42,768 nt of DNA from an uncultured bacterium (GTDB taxonomy: Bacteria; Desulfobacterota; DSM-4660; Desulfatiglandales; CALKZT01): NCBI GenBank assembly GCA_938002815.1, contig CALKZT010000037.1, positions 1 through 42,768 on the forward strand, read 5' to 3'. The translations under genes and the position numbers were made by a program. The notes under the pieces are model-generated. The model saw only the letters and a program-made list of their open reading frames with translations. It ran no database searches and was not told the DNA's origin. Below are positions 17,171 through 26,860 of this stretch, one piece after another; the first letter of the stretch is position 1, and each line of letters starts with the position of its first letter.

Positions 17171-18559
17171 CTAATTCTTTTTGGTCTTCACCACTGCATA
17201 AAAGGTGCTCTTACCCCTTTTGATCAGAAGGAGCAAGCCCTCTTCCCCAGAACTTTCCTTCAAGATCTTCTTGAGATCTGCCACACTGGAGACAGGCTTT
17301 CTGTTGGCCTCCTTTATGAGATCCCCTGCCCTCAAACCCGCATCTTCTGCAGGGCTTCCAGCTTCCACAGAGGATATCAAAACTCCATCTTCTGAACCTG
17401 AAAGACCAAAGTGCTTCCTCAGTTCTGGAGTGAGATCCTGGAATGAAAGACCAAAGAATGTCTCTTCCCTCTTGGGCTCCTGAGGGGCCCTTTCTGCGGT
17501 TTCGGGCATTTCACCTAAATTTACCTCTATAACCTTAGTCTTACCTGCCCTAACAACCGTTAGAGATATTCGGCTCCCTGGTTTGCTCTGGGCCACAAGC
17601 CTGCTCAAGGTCCTGGCATCTTTCACAGGGGTATCATTAAACCTTGTCACTACATCCCCCCTCTTCAGACCTGCCTTTTCTGCAGGGGTATCCGGCATCA
17701 CCTCAGATATGAGAACCCCTTCTTCCGAAGAGAGCTTGAAGGACTTGGCCAGTTCTGGGGTAACATCCTGTATCATCACCCCGAGCCAACCCCTTATTAC
17801 CTTTCCCTCTTTTAGCTGGGGCAATAGGCTCTTGATGAGATTTATGGGTATGGCAAAGCCTATTCCTTGGCCTTGGGCTATTATGGCGGTATTGATACCG
17901 ACCACCTCACCATTCATATTAAAGAGTGGCCCACCACTGTTTCCTGGATTTATGGCTGCATCTGTCTGCAAAAAATCGTCATAGGGACCAGCTCCAATTA
18001 CCCTCCCCTTTGCACTTATAATCCCCAAAGTCACCGTGTGTCCCAGACCAAAGGGATTCCCCACTGCCATTACCCAATCCCCCACCTTCACCTTATCGGA
18101 ATCCCCCAGCTTTGCAGGTTTAGGGAAGTCCTTAATTGCATCTACCTTTAATAGGGCCACATCTGTTTTAGGGTCCCTCCCAATCACCTTGGCATCGTAT
18201 TCCTTGCCATCATCCAGTTTCACCTTTATCTCCGTAGCCTTTTCCACCACGTGGTTGTTGGTAAGTACATAGCCATCTTCGCTTATTATGACACCAGAAC
18301 CCAGGGCCTGGGTCTTCATGGGCCTATCCCCAAAAAACCTCTTGAAAAATTCCTCCCCGAAAAAGTCCCTAAAAGGTCCCTCTGGTCCAAAAAAGGGCTC
18401 TAAGGGATTGGTTTTCACTACCTGGGTAGTAAATAGATTAACCACACAATGCTTTACCTTCTCCACCAAGGGTGCCATCGAAGGGGGTTCTTCTCCAAAG
18501 GAACTCCCCACAAAGAGTAAGATTCCCACAACTGTGAGTATACTAAGACGCCTGGACAT
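17171..18559 (-). CDS. HtrA/DegP-family periplasmic serine protease with two PDZ domains
   Basis: Catalytic motifs TNNHVV, KTDVALL, NPGNSGGPL; two PDZ domains; signal peptide. Confidence 0.95.
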   Translation of the reverse strand: MSRRLSILTVVGILLFVGSSFGEEPPSMAPLVEKVKHCVVNLFTTQVVKTNPLEPFFGPEGPFRDFFGEEFFKRFFGDRPMKTQALGSGVIISEDGYVLTNNHVVEKATEIKVKLDDGKEYDAKVIGRDPKTDVALLKVDAIKDFPKPAKLGDSDKVKVGDWVMAVGNPFGLGHTVTLGIISAKGRVIGAGPYDDFLQTDAAINPGNSGGPLFNMNGEVVGINTAIIAQGQGIGFAIPINLIKSLLPQLKEGKVIRGWLGVMIQDVTPELAKSFKLSSEEGVLISEVMPDTPAEKAGLKRGDVVTRFNDTPVKDARTLSRLVAQSKPGSRISLTVVRAGKTKVIEVNLGEMPETAERAPQEPKREETFFGLSFQDLTPELRKHFGLSGSEDGVLISSVEAGSPAEDAGLRAGDLIKEANRKPVSSVADLKKILKESSGEEGLLLLIKRGKSTFYAVVKTKKN

Positions 18560-18606
18560 TAGGACGCGCCTCCTTTCTGTTGAGCATATAACAACGCTGT
18601 TTTTGG

Positions 18607-18635
18607 CTTATAGCACTTGGAATTGAGGCTATCAA
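18607..18635 (-). promoter_or_regulatory. Sigma70-like promoter for the downstream htrA
   Basis: Minus strand TTGATA - 17 nt - TATAAG; start codon at 18559 preceded by AAAGGAGG. Confidence 0.65.
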
Positions 18636-20035
18636 TAGATTCTTACCTGGACATAACCTTTTTTCCCTGTTCTGTGATCCACTGCCAAAAAGGTAGCGAT
18701 TGTACCTTGGGGCATCTGATTTAGGATGGATGCCAGATCCGATATGGATTTGATCTGGGTACCGTTTACTTCAAGGAGTATGTCCCCAATCTCCAAGCCT
18801 GCAAGGGCAAAGGGTCCTTTGGGATCCAGGGAGCAGATCACAAGCCCTGTCCCCTTAAAAATCCCATGGTTTTTTCCCTCCTCAGGCTTGATGGGTCTGA
18901 GGTCCGCACCTAATTTGCTCCTCAGGAGGGCCAAGCAATTCTCCACTGAGTGATCTTGGCTTCCCACCTGCACGGGCACGGTAATCAGATTGCCGTCCCT
19001 CCATACCAACAAGTTTGTGGTCTTCCCAGGTTCAATGAGCGCTACCAGGCTTTTAAGCTCTGAACTATTTTTCACCCTTTTTTCGCCCAGACTTTGTATG
19101 ATATCACCCTTTTTGAGGCCTGATTTCTGTGCAGGGGATTCCTCCTCCACCCCTGTAACTATGCATCCAAAGGCCTCCTTCAGACCAAACCTCTTGGCCA
19201 GCTCTGGGCTCAGATCTTGCAAGGTGGCCCCAATCCATCCCCTGACCACCTTCCCATTTTTGATCAATTGATTGGCCACATAAGATGCCATATTGCTGGG
19301 GATAGCAAAACCAATACCTTCATACCCTCCTGATTGAGAAACTATTGCCGTATTGATCCCGATTACCTCTCCTTTGAGATTTAGAAGGGGGCCTCCGCTA
19401 TTGCCTGGATTAATGGCTGCATCGGTCTGCAAGAAATCCTGGTAGCTATTGGGATCCAATATGCCTCTGCGGTGTTTGGCGCTGATTATCCCCTGGGTCA
19501 CAGTATGGTCAAGCCCCCTTGGGTGTCCCACAGCCACCACCCATTCCCCCACCTCAACACCATCCGAGTCCCCGAAGGTAAGGTAGGGGAACTTACCCCC
19601 TTCTTTGATCCTGAGCACTGCAAGATCGGTCTTGGGTTCTGCCCCGACGAAGGTCACCGAAAACCTCCTTTCGTCTGCCAGGAGGACCTCTATCTCAGTG
19701 GCACCTGCTATTACGTGGTAGTTTGTAATGATATGCCCCCTTTCGTCTATGAGAAAACCTGTACCGATCCCTTTCATAACCCTCTCGAACCTCTCAGGGA
19801 GATCTGGGATGTCAAAAAAGAACCTAAAAAAAGGATCATTCTTGAAAGGGAGCCAGGGATTGGGATAGCTGGTCCTGTGTATTACGTCAATGTGTACCAC
19901 AGCCGGAATGGCCCCCTTTGCCACCCTCCTTATGGCATTTGTTAGGTCCTCCTCCCCCTTTGCCAATACCCCATTGGCCCAGATGCCTGTTACTAAAAGC
20001 CCAAGAAAGGGTAGGATAAGACCTATTCTATGCAT
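18632..20035 (-). CDS. Second HtrA-like trypsin-type serine protease with PDZ domains
   Basis: TNYHVI, KTDLAVLRI, NPGNSGGPLLN; PDZ segments; N-terminal hydrophobic signal. Confidence 0.93.
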   Translation of the reverse strand: MHRIGLILPFLGLLVTGIWANGVLAKGEEDLTNAIRRVAKGAIPAVVHIDVIHRTSYPNPWLPFKNDPFFRFFFDIPDLPERFERVMKGIGTGFLIDERGHIITNYHVIAGATEIEVLLADERRFSVTFVGAEPKTDLAVLRIKEGGKFPYLTFGDSDGVEVGEWVVAVGHPRGLDHTVTQGIISAKHRRGILDPNSYQDFLQTDAAINPGNSGGPLLNLKGEVIGINTAIVSQSGGYEGIGFAIPSNMASYVANQLIKNGKVVRGWIGATLQDLSPELAKRFGLKEAFGCIVTGVEEESPAQKSGLKKGDIIQSLGEKRVKNSSELKSLVALIEPGKTTNLLVWRDGNLITVPVQVGSQDHSVENCLALLRSKLGADLRPIKPEEGKNHGIFKGTGLVICSLDPKGPFALAGLEIGDILLEVNGTQIKSISDLASILNQMPQGTIATFLAVDHRTGKKGYVQVRIY

Positions 20036-20297
20036 CTTTCCGCTTCCTTGGGCCCCTATTGGTCCTGCTCAGCTCCTTAGCAAACCTCTTACCCTCAGGG
20101 CAATTTCCACAGATCTGGAGACTATGGGCCCTAATGAGGTCGAACTCGTCCTTAGGAACCTTTAGGCACTCCTCCTTGGCTTGCAGATACCTTAGCGCAC
20201 AGCTCCTCTTTGTGATCTTCAGGCTCCCAGGCTGCCTTGTGCAGTGGATAACCTCCACACCGTCAATGGTGGAAACAGATTCTATCATGGCTTCCAT
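20028..20297 (-). CDS. Conserved-looking small Cys-containing protein of unknown function
   Basis: 89 aa; Cys pattern ending in CGNC; overlaps start of HtrA-like gene by 8 nt. Confidence 0.65.
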   Translation of the reverse strand: MEAMIESVSTIDGVEVIHCTRQPGSLKITKRSCALRYLQAKEECLKVPKDEFDLIRAHSLQICGNCPEGKRFAKELSRTNRGPRKRKDA

Positions 20298-20440
20298 TGT
20301 TCCCTCCTTCCTATCTACTACCTCCCGTCTAACATATTAATCATGACAGACCCATTTCATATCTATTACAATTTTGTAATTTTTTCTTCAGGATACCCCA
20401 TAAGATGGGCCAGTTTTTAGGAGCACGCCATTTTCTTTGC

Positions 20441-20469
20441 TTGACAATATGTGTAATCCATAGTGTAGT
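20441..20469 (+). promoter_or_regulatory. Sigma70-like promoter upstream of MFS gene
   Basis: TTGACA - 17 nt - TGTAGT. Confidence 0.55.
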
Positions 20470-20503
20470 TGGGTCATCATTATTATAAGAGCGGAGGGCT
20501 CTT

Positions 20504-21721
20504 ATGCACTACGCATGGGTAATTGCTCTTACAGGTACCATTGTTACAATTCTGGCCCATGGTTTTGGTAGGATGTCCTACTCTGTTATACTACCTTCTA
20601 TGAGAGAAGGCCTTAAACTCACCTATACACAACTTGGGGCAATTGCTACTGGAAATTTCATAGGATATCTTAGTCTTGCGATTATAGGAGGCTTTTTAGC
20701 GGCAAAGTACGGCACAAGAAAATTGGTATTTGTATCTTTATTGGTGTTGTCTATAAGTTTATTTCTTACAGGCCTATCTAATTCATTCCTATCTGCATTT
20801 CTAATGAGGCTTATATCTGGATTAGGAAATGGCGGGAGCTACGTTCCTATTATGGCAATTCCAGCGGCCTGGTTTGTTTCAAGCAAAAGAGGGCTTGCTA
20901 CAGGGATAGTTTCAGCAGGTATCGGAATTGGTTTGTTTATTTCAGGGATCATGTTGCCTCCAGTTATAACGCACTATGGTGAAAATGGTTGGAGAAAAGC
21001 ATGGTTTCTACTTGGAATAATTGTATTTATCTTTTCATTTGTCTGCTATGCCTTATTGAGAGACAAACCATCTGAAAAAGGACTCAGCATGTACGGAGGA
21101 GAAGATGAGAAAAAACCTACATCTAAGGTGACACTGTTTGGTGCCTTTAGGGAAGTCACCAGACAAAAAGAGATATGGAAACTAGGCTTTGTATATTTCA
21201 TGTATGGCTTCTCTTATATTATTTACCTCACATTCTTTGTGGCCTATCTCACAAAGGAGATAGGGGTTTCTCCAATTCAGGCAGGTAAGATATACGGAGT
21301 CTTGGGTATAGTGAGCATCTTTTGTGGGATAATCTATGGATGGATCTCTGATGTTGTGGGGCGGAAATATGGCACTTTCCTGGCTTACTTGACCCTTGGC
21401 CTTTCCTATGTGATATTCGCTCTTTGGAAGACTGAAGGGGGGTTTTACACCTCTGCCCTAATATTCGGGATCTCTGCCTTTTCTGTACCCACCATCATGG
21501 CGGCAGCTTCAGGGGATGCTATGGGCTCTAAACTTGCTCCTGCAGGTCTTGGGTTCATAACCCTCTTTTTCGGAATCGGCCAGGCAGTTGGACCGGCCTT
21601 AGGAGGATGGATAAAGGATGCCACAAATACCTTCACATATGCCTTCTTGCTCTCTGCCCTTGTAAGCCTTATCGGGGCAATAGGCTCTCTCATGCTCAGG
21701 GGCAGGACAAGAACCCCCTAG
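20504..21721 (+). CDS. MFS transporter
   Basis: About 12 hydrophobic segments; MFS loop signatures (AAKYGTRKLV; ISDVVGRKYGTF). Confidence 0.9.
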   Translation: MHYAWVIALTGTIVTILAHGFGRMSYSVILPSMREGLKLTYTQLGAIATGNFIGYLSLAIIGGFLAAKYGTRKLVFVSLLVLSISLFLTGLSNSFLSAFLMRLISGLGNGGSYVPIMAIPAAWFVSSKRGLATGIVSAGIGIGLFISGIMLPPVITHYGENGWRKAWFLLGIIVFIFSFVCYALLRDKPSEKGLSMYGGEDEKKPTSKVTLFGAFREVTRQKEIWKLGFVYFMYGFSYIIYLTFFVAYLTKEIGVSPIQAGKIYGVLGIVSIFCGIIYGWISDVVGRKYGTFLAYLTLGLSYVIFALWKTEGGFYTSALIFGISAFSVPTIMAAASGDAMGSKLAPAGLGFITLFFGIGQAVGPALGGWIKDATNTFTYAFLLSALVSLIGAIGSLMLRGRTRTP

Positions 21722-21972
21722 AAGAGCTCTTAAGGGCTCAGCACCCCTCCTTGCGGGGAGCGAAGTTCTCCTATGGGATTCCAGATACGGCCAGTTGGTA
21801 GCTGTGAGTGAATCTTTAGAGATCTTTCAAGGGAGATGGGAGTAGAAAATTCATCCCATGAGCTCTAAAAAAGGGATCGCACAAAGGGGGCTCTTACCTT
21901 GACTTGGTATCGTTTATGGTGTAAGCGTCTAAGATTCCAATAGGGAAATCAATCACCAAAAAGGGGTTTGTA

Positions 21973-24063
21973 ATGGAGGAAAGGTCTTGGACAATTAGAA
22001 ACGTGGCCTTTGTAGCACACGGTGGATCTGGGAAGACGACCCTGGGAGAGGCATTCCTTTTTAACGGCAAGGCCACTACAAAATTAGGGAAGGTAGACGA
22101 TGAGGCAAGCAATTTAGACTTCGAACCGGAAGAGATGAAAAGGAGGATCACCATATCCACCTCCTTCCACCATTGTGACTGGAAAAAGAGGTCCATCAAC
22201 ATCATAGACACCCCAGGGGATGATAGTTTCCTCTCCGACACAAAACTTTGCCTCCAGGCAGCAGACGGTGCGGTACTAATTGTAGATGCCACAGCTGGAG
22301 TAAAGGTGGGCACCGAGAAGGTCTGGGCCTTTTGTGAAGAACTAAGACTTCCCAGGATAATCTTCATAAACAAGCTCGACAGGGAAAGGGCCAGTTTTGA
22401 TAAGACTTTTGAGGAGTTTATAAAGACCTTTGAGATAAGGGCAACACCTATATTTTTACCCATAGGAGAAGAGGAGAAATTTGAAGGCATAGTGGATCTG
22501 ATCTCAGAGAAGGCTTACATCTACAAGAAGGATGGCTCTGGTGCCTTTAAGACCCAAGATATACCGGGGAATCTGAAGGAGACTGCCCAGCAGTGGAGGG
22601 AGAAGATCGTTGAAAACATAGTGGAGTCCAATGACTCTTTGATGGAGAAATACCTGGAAGGGGAGCCCATCTCCCCAGAGGAACTAAGGGCAGCCCTATA
22701 TGAGGGAATCAAGAAGGGGCAGATATTTCCCATTTTGTGCGGCTCCGCAATCTTAAACATAGGTATCCCACACCTTATGGATATGGTAGTGGAAGGCCTT
22801 CCTTCCCCATTAGAAAGGGAGAAGGTAGAAGGGATAAATCTGAGGGACGGGAGCCCTGTTGAGATACCCGTATCCGTGGAAGGCCCCTTTTATGGACTGG
22901 TTGTAAAGACCCTCGCAGACCCCTTTGCGGGAAAACTGAGCATAATGAGGGTGTTTAGCGGTTCCTTGCTCCCCGACGGGCAACTGTATAATACCAAGAA
23001 GGAATCCAAAGAAAAATACGGCCAGATCTTGATACTGGAAGGGAAAAAACAACAACCCATAGAAAAGGCAGTTGCAGGGGACATAATAGCGATAGCAAAA
23101 CTGAAAGACACTGCAACGGGAGATACCCTATCTTCAGAGGAAAAGGGGATAGCCATCAGGGACTTGAAACCCATTCCGCCCTCTCTCTATTATGCAGTTC
23201 AACCAAAGGTAAAGGGGACAGAGGACAAGGTCTTCTCCTCCCTCTCGAGGCTAGCGGAAGAGGATCCAGGTCTTTTGATCACAAGGGATCAGAGTAGCTC
23301 AGAGATCTTGCTTTCAGGTGCGAGCCAGGTCCACTTGGATGTCATAAGGGAGAAGCTTCAGAGAAAATACGGTGTAGAGGTGGAGCTGAAGGCCCCAAAG
23401 ATCCCATACCGGGAGACCATAAAGAAGACAGTCAAGGGTGTGATATACAGACACAAAAAACAGACAGGTGGAAGGGGCCAGTTTGCAGAGGTACACTTTG
23501 ATGTCTCACCCCTTGAAAGGGGTACGGGCTTTGAATTTGAGGAGGCCCTGGTTGGAATGAATGTCCCCAGAAACTTTGTCCCTGCTGTGGAAAAGGGGGT
23601 AACCGAGGCCTTGCAGTCTGGTATCCTGGCAGGTTATCCGGTTGTGGACTTAAAGGTAAGGTTCTATGACGGCAAATCCCACGAGGTGGACTCCTCTGAA
23701 ATGGCCTTTAAGATTGCCGCAAGCATGTGTCTTAAAAAGGCACTGCAAGACGCAAACCCTGTCCTATTAGAGCCCATAATGAAGGTGGAGGTGATTGTCC
23801 CTGAAGAGATGATGGGAGACGTAATGGGGGACCTCAACAGCAGAAGGGGCAGGGTCTTGGGTATGGAAAGCAGGGGTAAAATGCAAGTTATAAAGGCCCA
23901 GGTCCCCATGGCCGAAATATTACAATATTCCTTGGATCTAAATTCCATTACGGGGGGAAGGGGAACCTTTACGGCTGAATTTAGCCACTATGAGGAGGTC
24001 CCTGGATTTTTGGCAGAAAAGACAGTACAGTTTGCCAAACAACAGCTTGAGGAAGGGAGCTGA
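21973..24063 (+). CDS. Elongation factor G-like GTPase (EF-G paralogue)
   Basis: G1 AHGGSGKTTL, G3 DTPGD, G4 NKLD; EF-G domains II-V (FAEVHFDVSPLERGTGFEFE, EPIMKVEVIVPEEMMGDVMGDLNSRRGRVLGME). Confidence 0.92.
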   Translation: MEERSWTIRNVAFVAHGGSGKTTLGEAFLFNGKATTKLGKVDDEASNLDFEPEEMKRRITISTSFHHCDWKKRSINIIDTPGDDSFLSDTKLCLQAADGAVLIVDATAGVKVGTEKVWAFCEELRLPRIIFINKLDRERASFDKTFEEFIKTFEIRATPIFLPIGEEEKFEGIVDLISEKAYIYKKDGSGAFKTQDIPGNLKETAQQWREKIVENIVESNDSLMEKYLEGEPISPEELRAALYEGIKKGQIFPILCGSAILNIGIPHLMDMVVEGLPSPLEREKVEGINLRDGSPVEIPVSVEGPFYGLVVKTLADPFAGKLSIMRVFSGSLLPDGQLYNTKKESKEKYGQILILEGKKQQPIEKAVAGDIIAIAKLKDTATGDTLSSEEKGIAIRDLKPIPPSLYYAVQPKVKGTEDKVFSSLSRLAEEDPGLLITRDQSSSEILLSGASQVHLDVIREKLQRKYGVEVELKAPKIPYRETIKKTVKGVIYRHKKQTGGRGQFAEVHFDVSPLERGTGFEFEEALVGMNVPRNFVPAVEKGVTEALQSGILAGYPVVDLKVRFYDGKSHEVDSSEMAFKIAASMCLKKALQDANPVLLEPIMKVEVIVPEEMMGDVMGDLNSRRGRVLGMESRGKMQVIKAQVPMAEILQYSLDLNSITGGRGTFTAEFSHYEEVPGFLAEKTVQFAKQQLEEGS

Positions 24064-24548
24064 TGTATACCGTCGGCATCCTCACCGTAAGTGATAAGGG
24101 CTTTACTGGAGAGCGCATCGATACCAGCGGAGATGCAATACAGGCATTCTTAGAAGAGAAGGGTTTTTCTGTGATCAAAAGGGGGGTGGTCCCTGACGAA
24201 ATCCAGAAGATAAGAGACATCTTAAAGGAATGGATCTCTGAAGAGATAAACCTCATTTTTACAACAGGGGGTACAGGTCTTGCGCCAAGGGATGTGACAC
24301 CTCAGGCGATGGAAGCCCTATTTGACTATGAGGTCCCTGGTATCCCAGAGGCCATGAGGGCCTATGGGCTGAAATTTACCCCCCATGCCATGCTATCAAG
24401 GGCAAGGGCAGGGGTGAAGGGTAGGACCCTCATAATAAACCTCCCTGGATCCAAGAGAGGTGCCCTTGAGGGACTTGAGGCCATCTTTTCTGCCCTACCC
24501 CATGCCCTATCCAAGCTCCTTGGGGATCCCACTGACTGTGGGATATGA
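24063..24548 (+). CDS. mog: MogA/MoaB-family molybdenum cofactor biosynthesis protein
   Basis: GILTVSDKGFTGERIDTSGDAI ... LIFTTGGTGLAPRDVTPQA ... LINLPGSKRGALEGLEAI; ATG overlaps preceding TGA. Confidence 0.93.
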   Translation: MYTVGILTVSDKGFTGERIDTSGDAIQAFLEEKGFSVIKRGVVPDEIQKIRDILKEWISEEINLIFTTGGTGLAPRDVTPQAMEALFDYEVPGIPEAMRAYGLKFTPHAMLSRARAGVKGRTLIINLPGSKRGALEGLEAIFSALPHALSKLLGDPTDCGI

Positions 24549-26860
24549 TGCATGAAAGACCCTTCGGCTTAAGAGAAAAAGAGTTAGATCCAGGCAGGCA
24601 GAAGGTGGATATAGTACTATTTTCCCCACCTGTATGGTCTCCTGTGATGCCCTTTTTGGCCATTCCCACATTGATGGGGTACCTAAGGTCAAAGGATATA
24701 GAGGCCATACAATTTGATCTGAGCATAGATTTTTTCATAGACCATCTCCTGACCCCTTCAAATTTAGAAAAGGCCATGGAGACCATTATGAGAAGGGGTT
24801 ATGTAGAAGGACTTCCTCAAAACCTTCAGAGGCTATCCGAGGATTTTTTGAGAAGCCGTGAAAAGTACAAAGACATAGCCCAAAAGGTGGAAGATGCCAA
24901 GTGGGTCCTCAGGGATAAGGAATATTTCTTCGATATACAGAGGATGTTGGAGGCACAGAACTATTTATATAGGGCACTTGAAATCTTATCGCTTAGTCAA
25001 TATCCAATTATCCTGACATTCAATACATTTTCCCATAGGGAAGTTAGAGACTTCCGGTCTCTGTTTCAATTCATCACAAAGGGGGAAAATCTCTTCAGTT
25101 CATTCTATCAAACTTATGTATTTGAACTTTTGAAGAGACATTCTCCCAAATTGATCGGTATATCCATTAGCACATCACATCAAATGATCCCTGGCCTAAC
25201 TTTGGCAACGATGTTGAAAAATCACTTTCAGGATATGACAATAGTCCTAGGGGGTAGACAAGTAGATAGGCTTTTAGATACATTTGTAGCTTTTTCTGAT
25301 TACTCGAAAAAATTCTGTGATATACTCGTCTATGGTGATGGCGAACTTGCCCTTGAGGGTATATGGGAATGCCTAAAAGGAACTACTAATCAGAGCAAGA
25401 TTCCGAACATAGTTTGGTTCCAAAAGGATACAGTCGTCAGATCCGATAAGTTCCAATACATTCCCATCACCCAAAAACCTCCTCCTTCCTTTTTTGGTAT
25501 CCCGTTCCACAAATATCTCTCCCCTTACCCACTTATACCTGTGAGGTTTTCAGAAGGCTGTTATTGGGGGAAATGTAGCTTCTGTTCCAGATACGACAAC
25601 AGACGCTTTCAGACCCTTAGCGTGGACAGGGCCGTGGAGCTACTTAAGTCCCTTTCAGAGAGGCTAACTACCCAGTTTTTTATGATAAATGACGACTGCC
25701 TCACCCCCAAATACCTTGAAGCCCTGGCAAGGGGCATCCTTGAGGAGGGGATGGAGATAAACCTGAGCCTGTGGGCAAAACCTGTTTCGGGCTTTACCAA
25801 AGAGAGGCTTGAGCTCCTATCAAAGGCAGGAGTGAGACTCATCAGATGGGGTATTGAGACAGGAAATAAAAGAATCCTTAAACTCATGAACAAGGGCACA
25901 AATTTAGAAGATACTGTTATGGCCCTGGAGAGGAGCTCTACAGCAGGAATCTGGAACCATGGCATGTTTATAGTGGGTTTTCCAACAGAGACAGAGGACG
26001 AAGCAAGGGAGACACTAAATTTCCTAAAAAGGAATGCGGATAAGATCCATTCAGCTATCTTTTTTAAGTTCTCCCTTTTAAAACACTCACACATCTATAA
26101 CAACAAGGAGCTATACTCTATAAATGAGATAAAATCGCCGGAGAGCATTTTTTCCTATGAATATCCATTTATTTGTTCTGAGGGAATGGATATTAAAACT
26201 TTGAACAGGGTATTCAATTGGGCTCAAAACTTTAGAATCCAGTCTATATACAGGAATCCAGCCTGGTTTTACGCAAGGATTAGGGAATATCTCTTTTTGT
26301 ATCTTTCAAAATATAGTATAAAACAATTACGCAGATGGAAAGTAACGCCAGAAAATCTCAAGGTTTCCGATGCTCAAAGGGAACTTGTCTATAGATTTGT
26401 GATGGGAAATGAAATAGATAGAGAGTTGTTAGAAAGACTAAAGGCCTTAATCTCAGAAAGTGGAGAAGTTGGCAGATCTTGGTTAGAGGAAAACCTCACC
26501 AATGCACTTTGGGTCGCATATGTGGAAGACAGAGGGAGTCTTGTGGCCACAATGACCCACAAGAGGCCAAAGGAAAAATATCTTACATATCTAAAACAAA
26601 AGACTGGCCTTGATCTAAGTGGTTATATAGAGAGGGGCTATTCCTATGTAATGCCTGCATATAGGGGTATGGGAATCGGGGATAGGATGTTAAAGGGCCT
26701 GGTAGAAAAAACACCTGAGCAGCCCATATACGTGACGATAAGGCTCGACAACCATGCTGCCATAAGGCTTACAGAGAAAAATGGGATGAAACTGGCTGCC
26801 ACATTCCAAAATGATAGAACAGGTCACATAATAGGTATTTTTCTAAATGGATGGAAATAA
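24545..26860 (+). CDS. B12-binding-type radical SAM protein with C-terminal GNAT acetyltransferase domain
   Basis: N-terminal B12-binding-like domain (DIVLFSPPVWSPVMPFLAIPTLMGYL), GCYWGKCSFC (CX4CX2C), RWGIETGNKRILKLMNKG; C-terminal MPAYRGMGIGDRMLKGLVEK ... NHAAIRLTEKNGMKLAATF (GNAT motifs). Confidence 0.85.
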   Translation: MMHERPFGLREKELDPGRQKVDIVLFSPPVWSPVMPFLAIPTLMGYLRSKDIEAIQFDLSIDFFIDHLLTPSNLEKAMETIMRRGYVEGLPQNLQRLSEDFLRSREKYKDIAQKVEDAKWVLRDKEYFFDIQRMLEAQNYLYRALEILSLSQYPIILTFNTFSHREVRDFRSLFQFITKGENLFSSFYQTYVFELLKRHSPKLIGISISTSHQMIPGLTLATMLKNHFQDMTIVLGGRQVDRLLDTFVAFSDYSKKFCDILVYGDGELALEGIWECLKGTTNQSKIPNIVWFQKDTVVRSDKFQYIPITQKPPPSFFGIPFHKYLSPYPLIPVRFSEGCYWGKCSFCSRYDNRRFQTLSVDRAVELLKSLSERLTTQFFMINDDCLTPKYLEALARGILEEGMEINLSLWAKPVSGFTKERLELLSKAGVRLIRWGIETGNKRILKLMNKGTNLEDTVMALERSSTAGIWNHGMFIVGFPTETEDEARETLNFLKRNADKIHSAIFFKFSLLKHSHIYNNKELYSINEIKSPESIFSYEYPFICSEGMDIKTLNRVFNWAQNFRIQSIYRNPAWFYARIREYLFLYLSKYSIKQLRRWKVTPENLKVSDAQRELVYRFVMGNEIDRELLERLKALISESGEVGRSWLEENLTNALWVAYVEDRGSLVATMTHKRPKEKYLTYLKQKTGLDLSGYIERGYSYVMPAYRGMGIGDRMLKGLVEKTPEQPIYVTIRLDNHAAIRLTEKNGMKLAATFQNDRTGHIIGIFLNGWK

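Noticed and set aside
21722-21972. Terminator or riboswitch upstream of the EF-G paralogue
   Set aside because: Short GC hairpins (CCCCtccttgcGGGG) exist but without T tract or a recognisable riboswitch fold.
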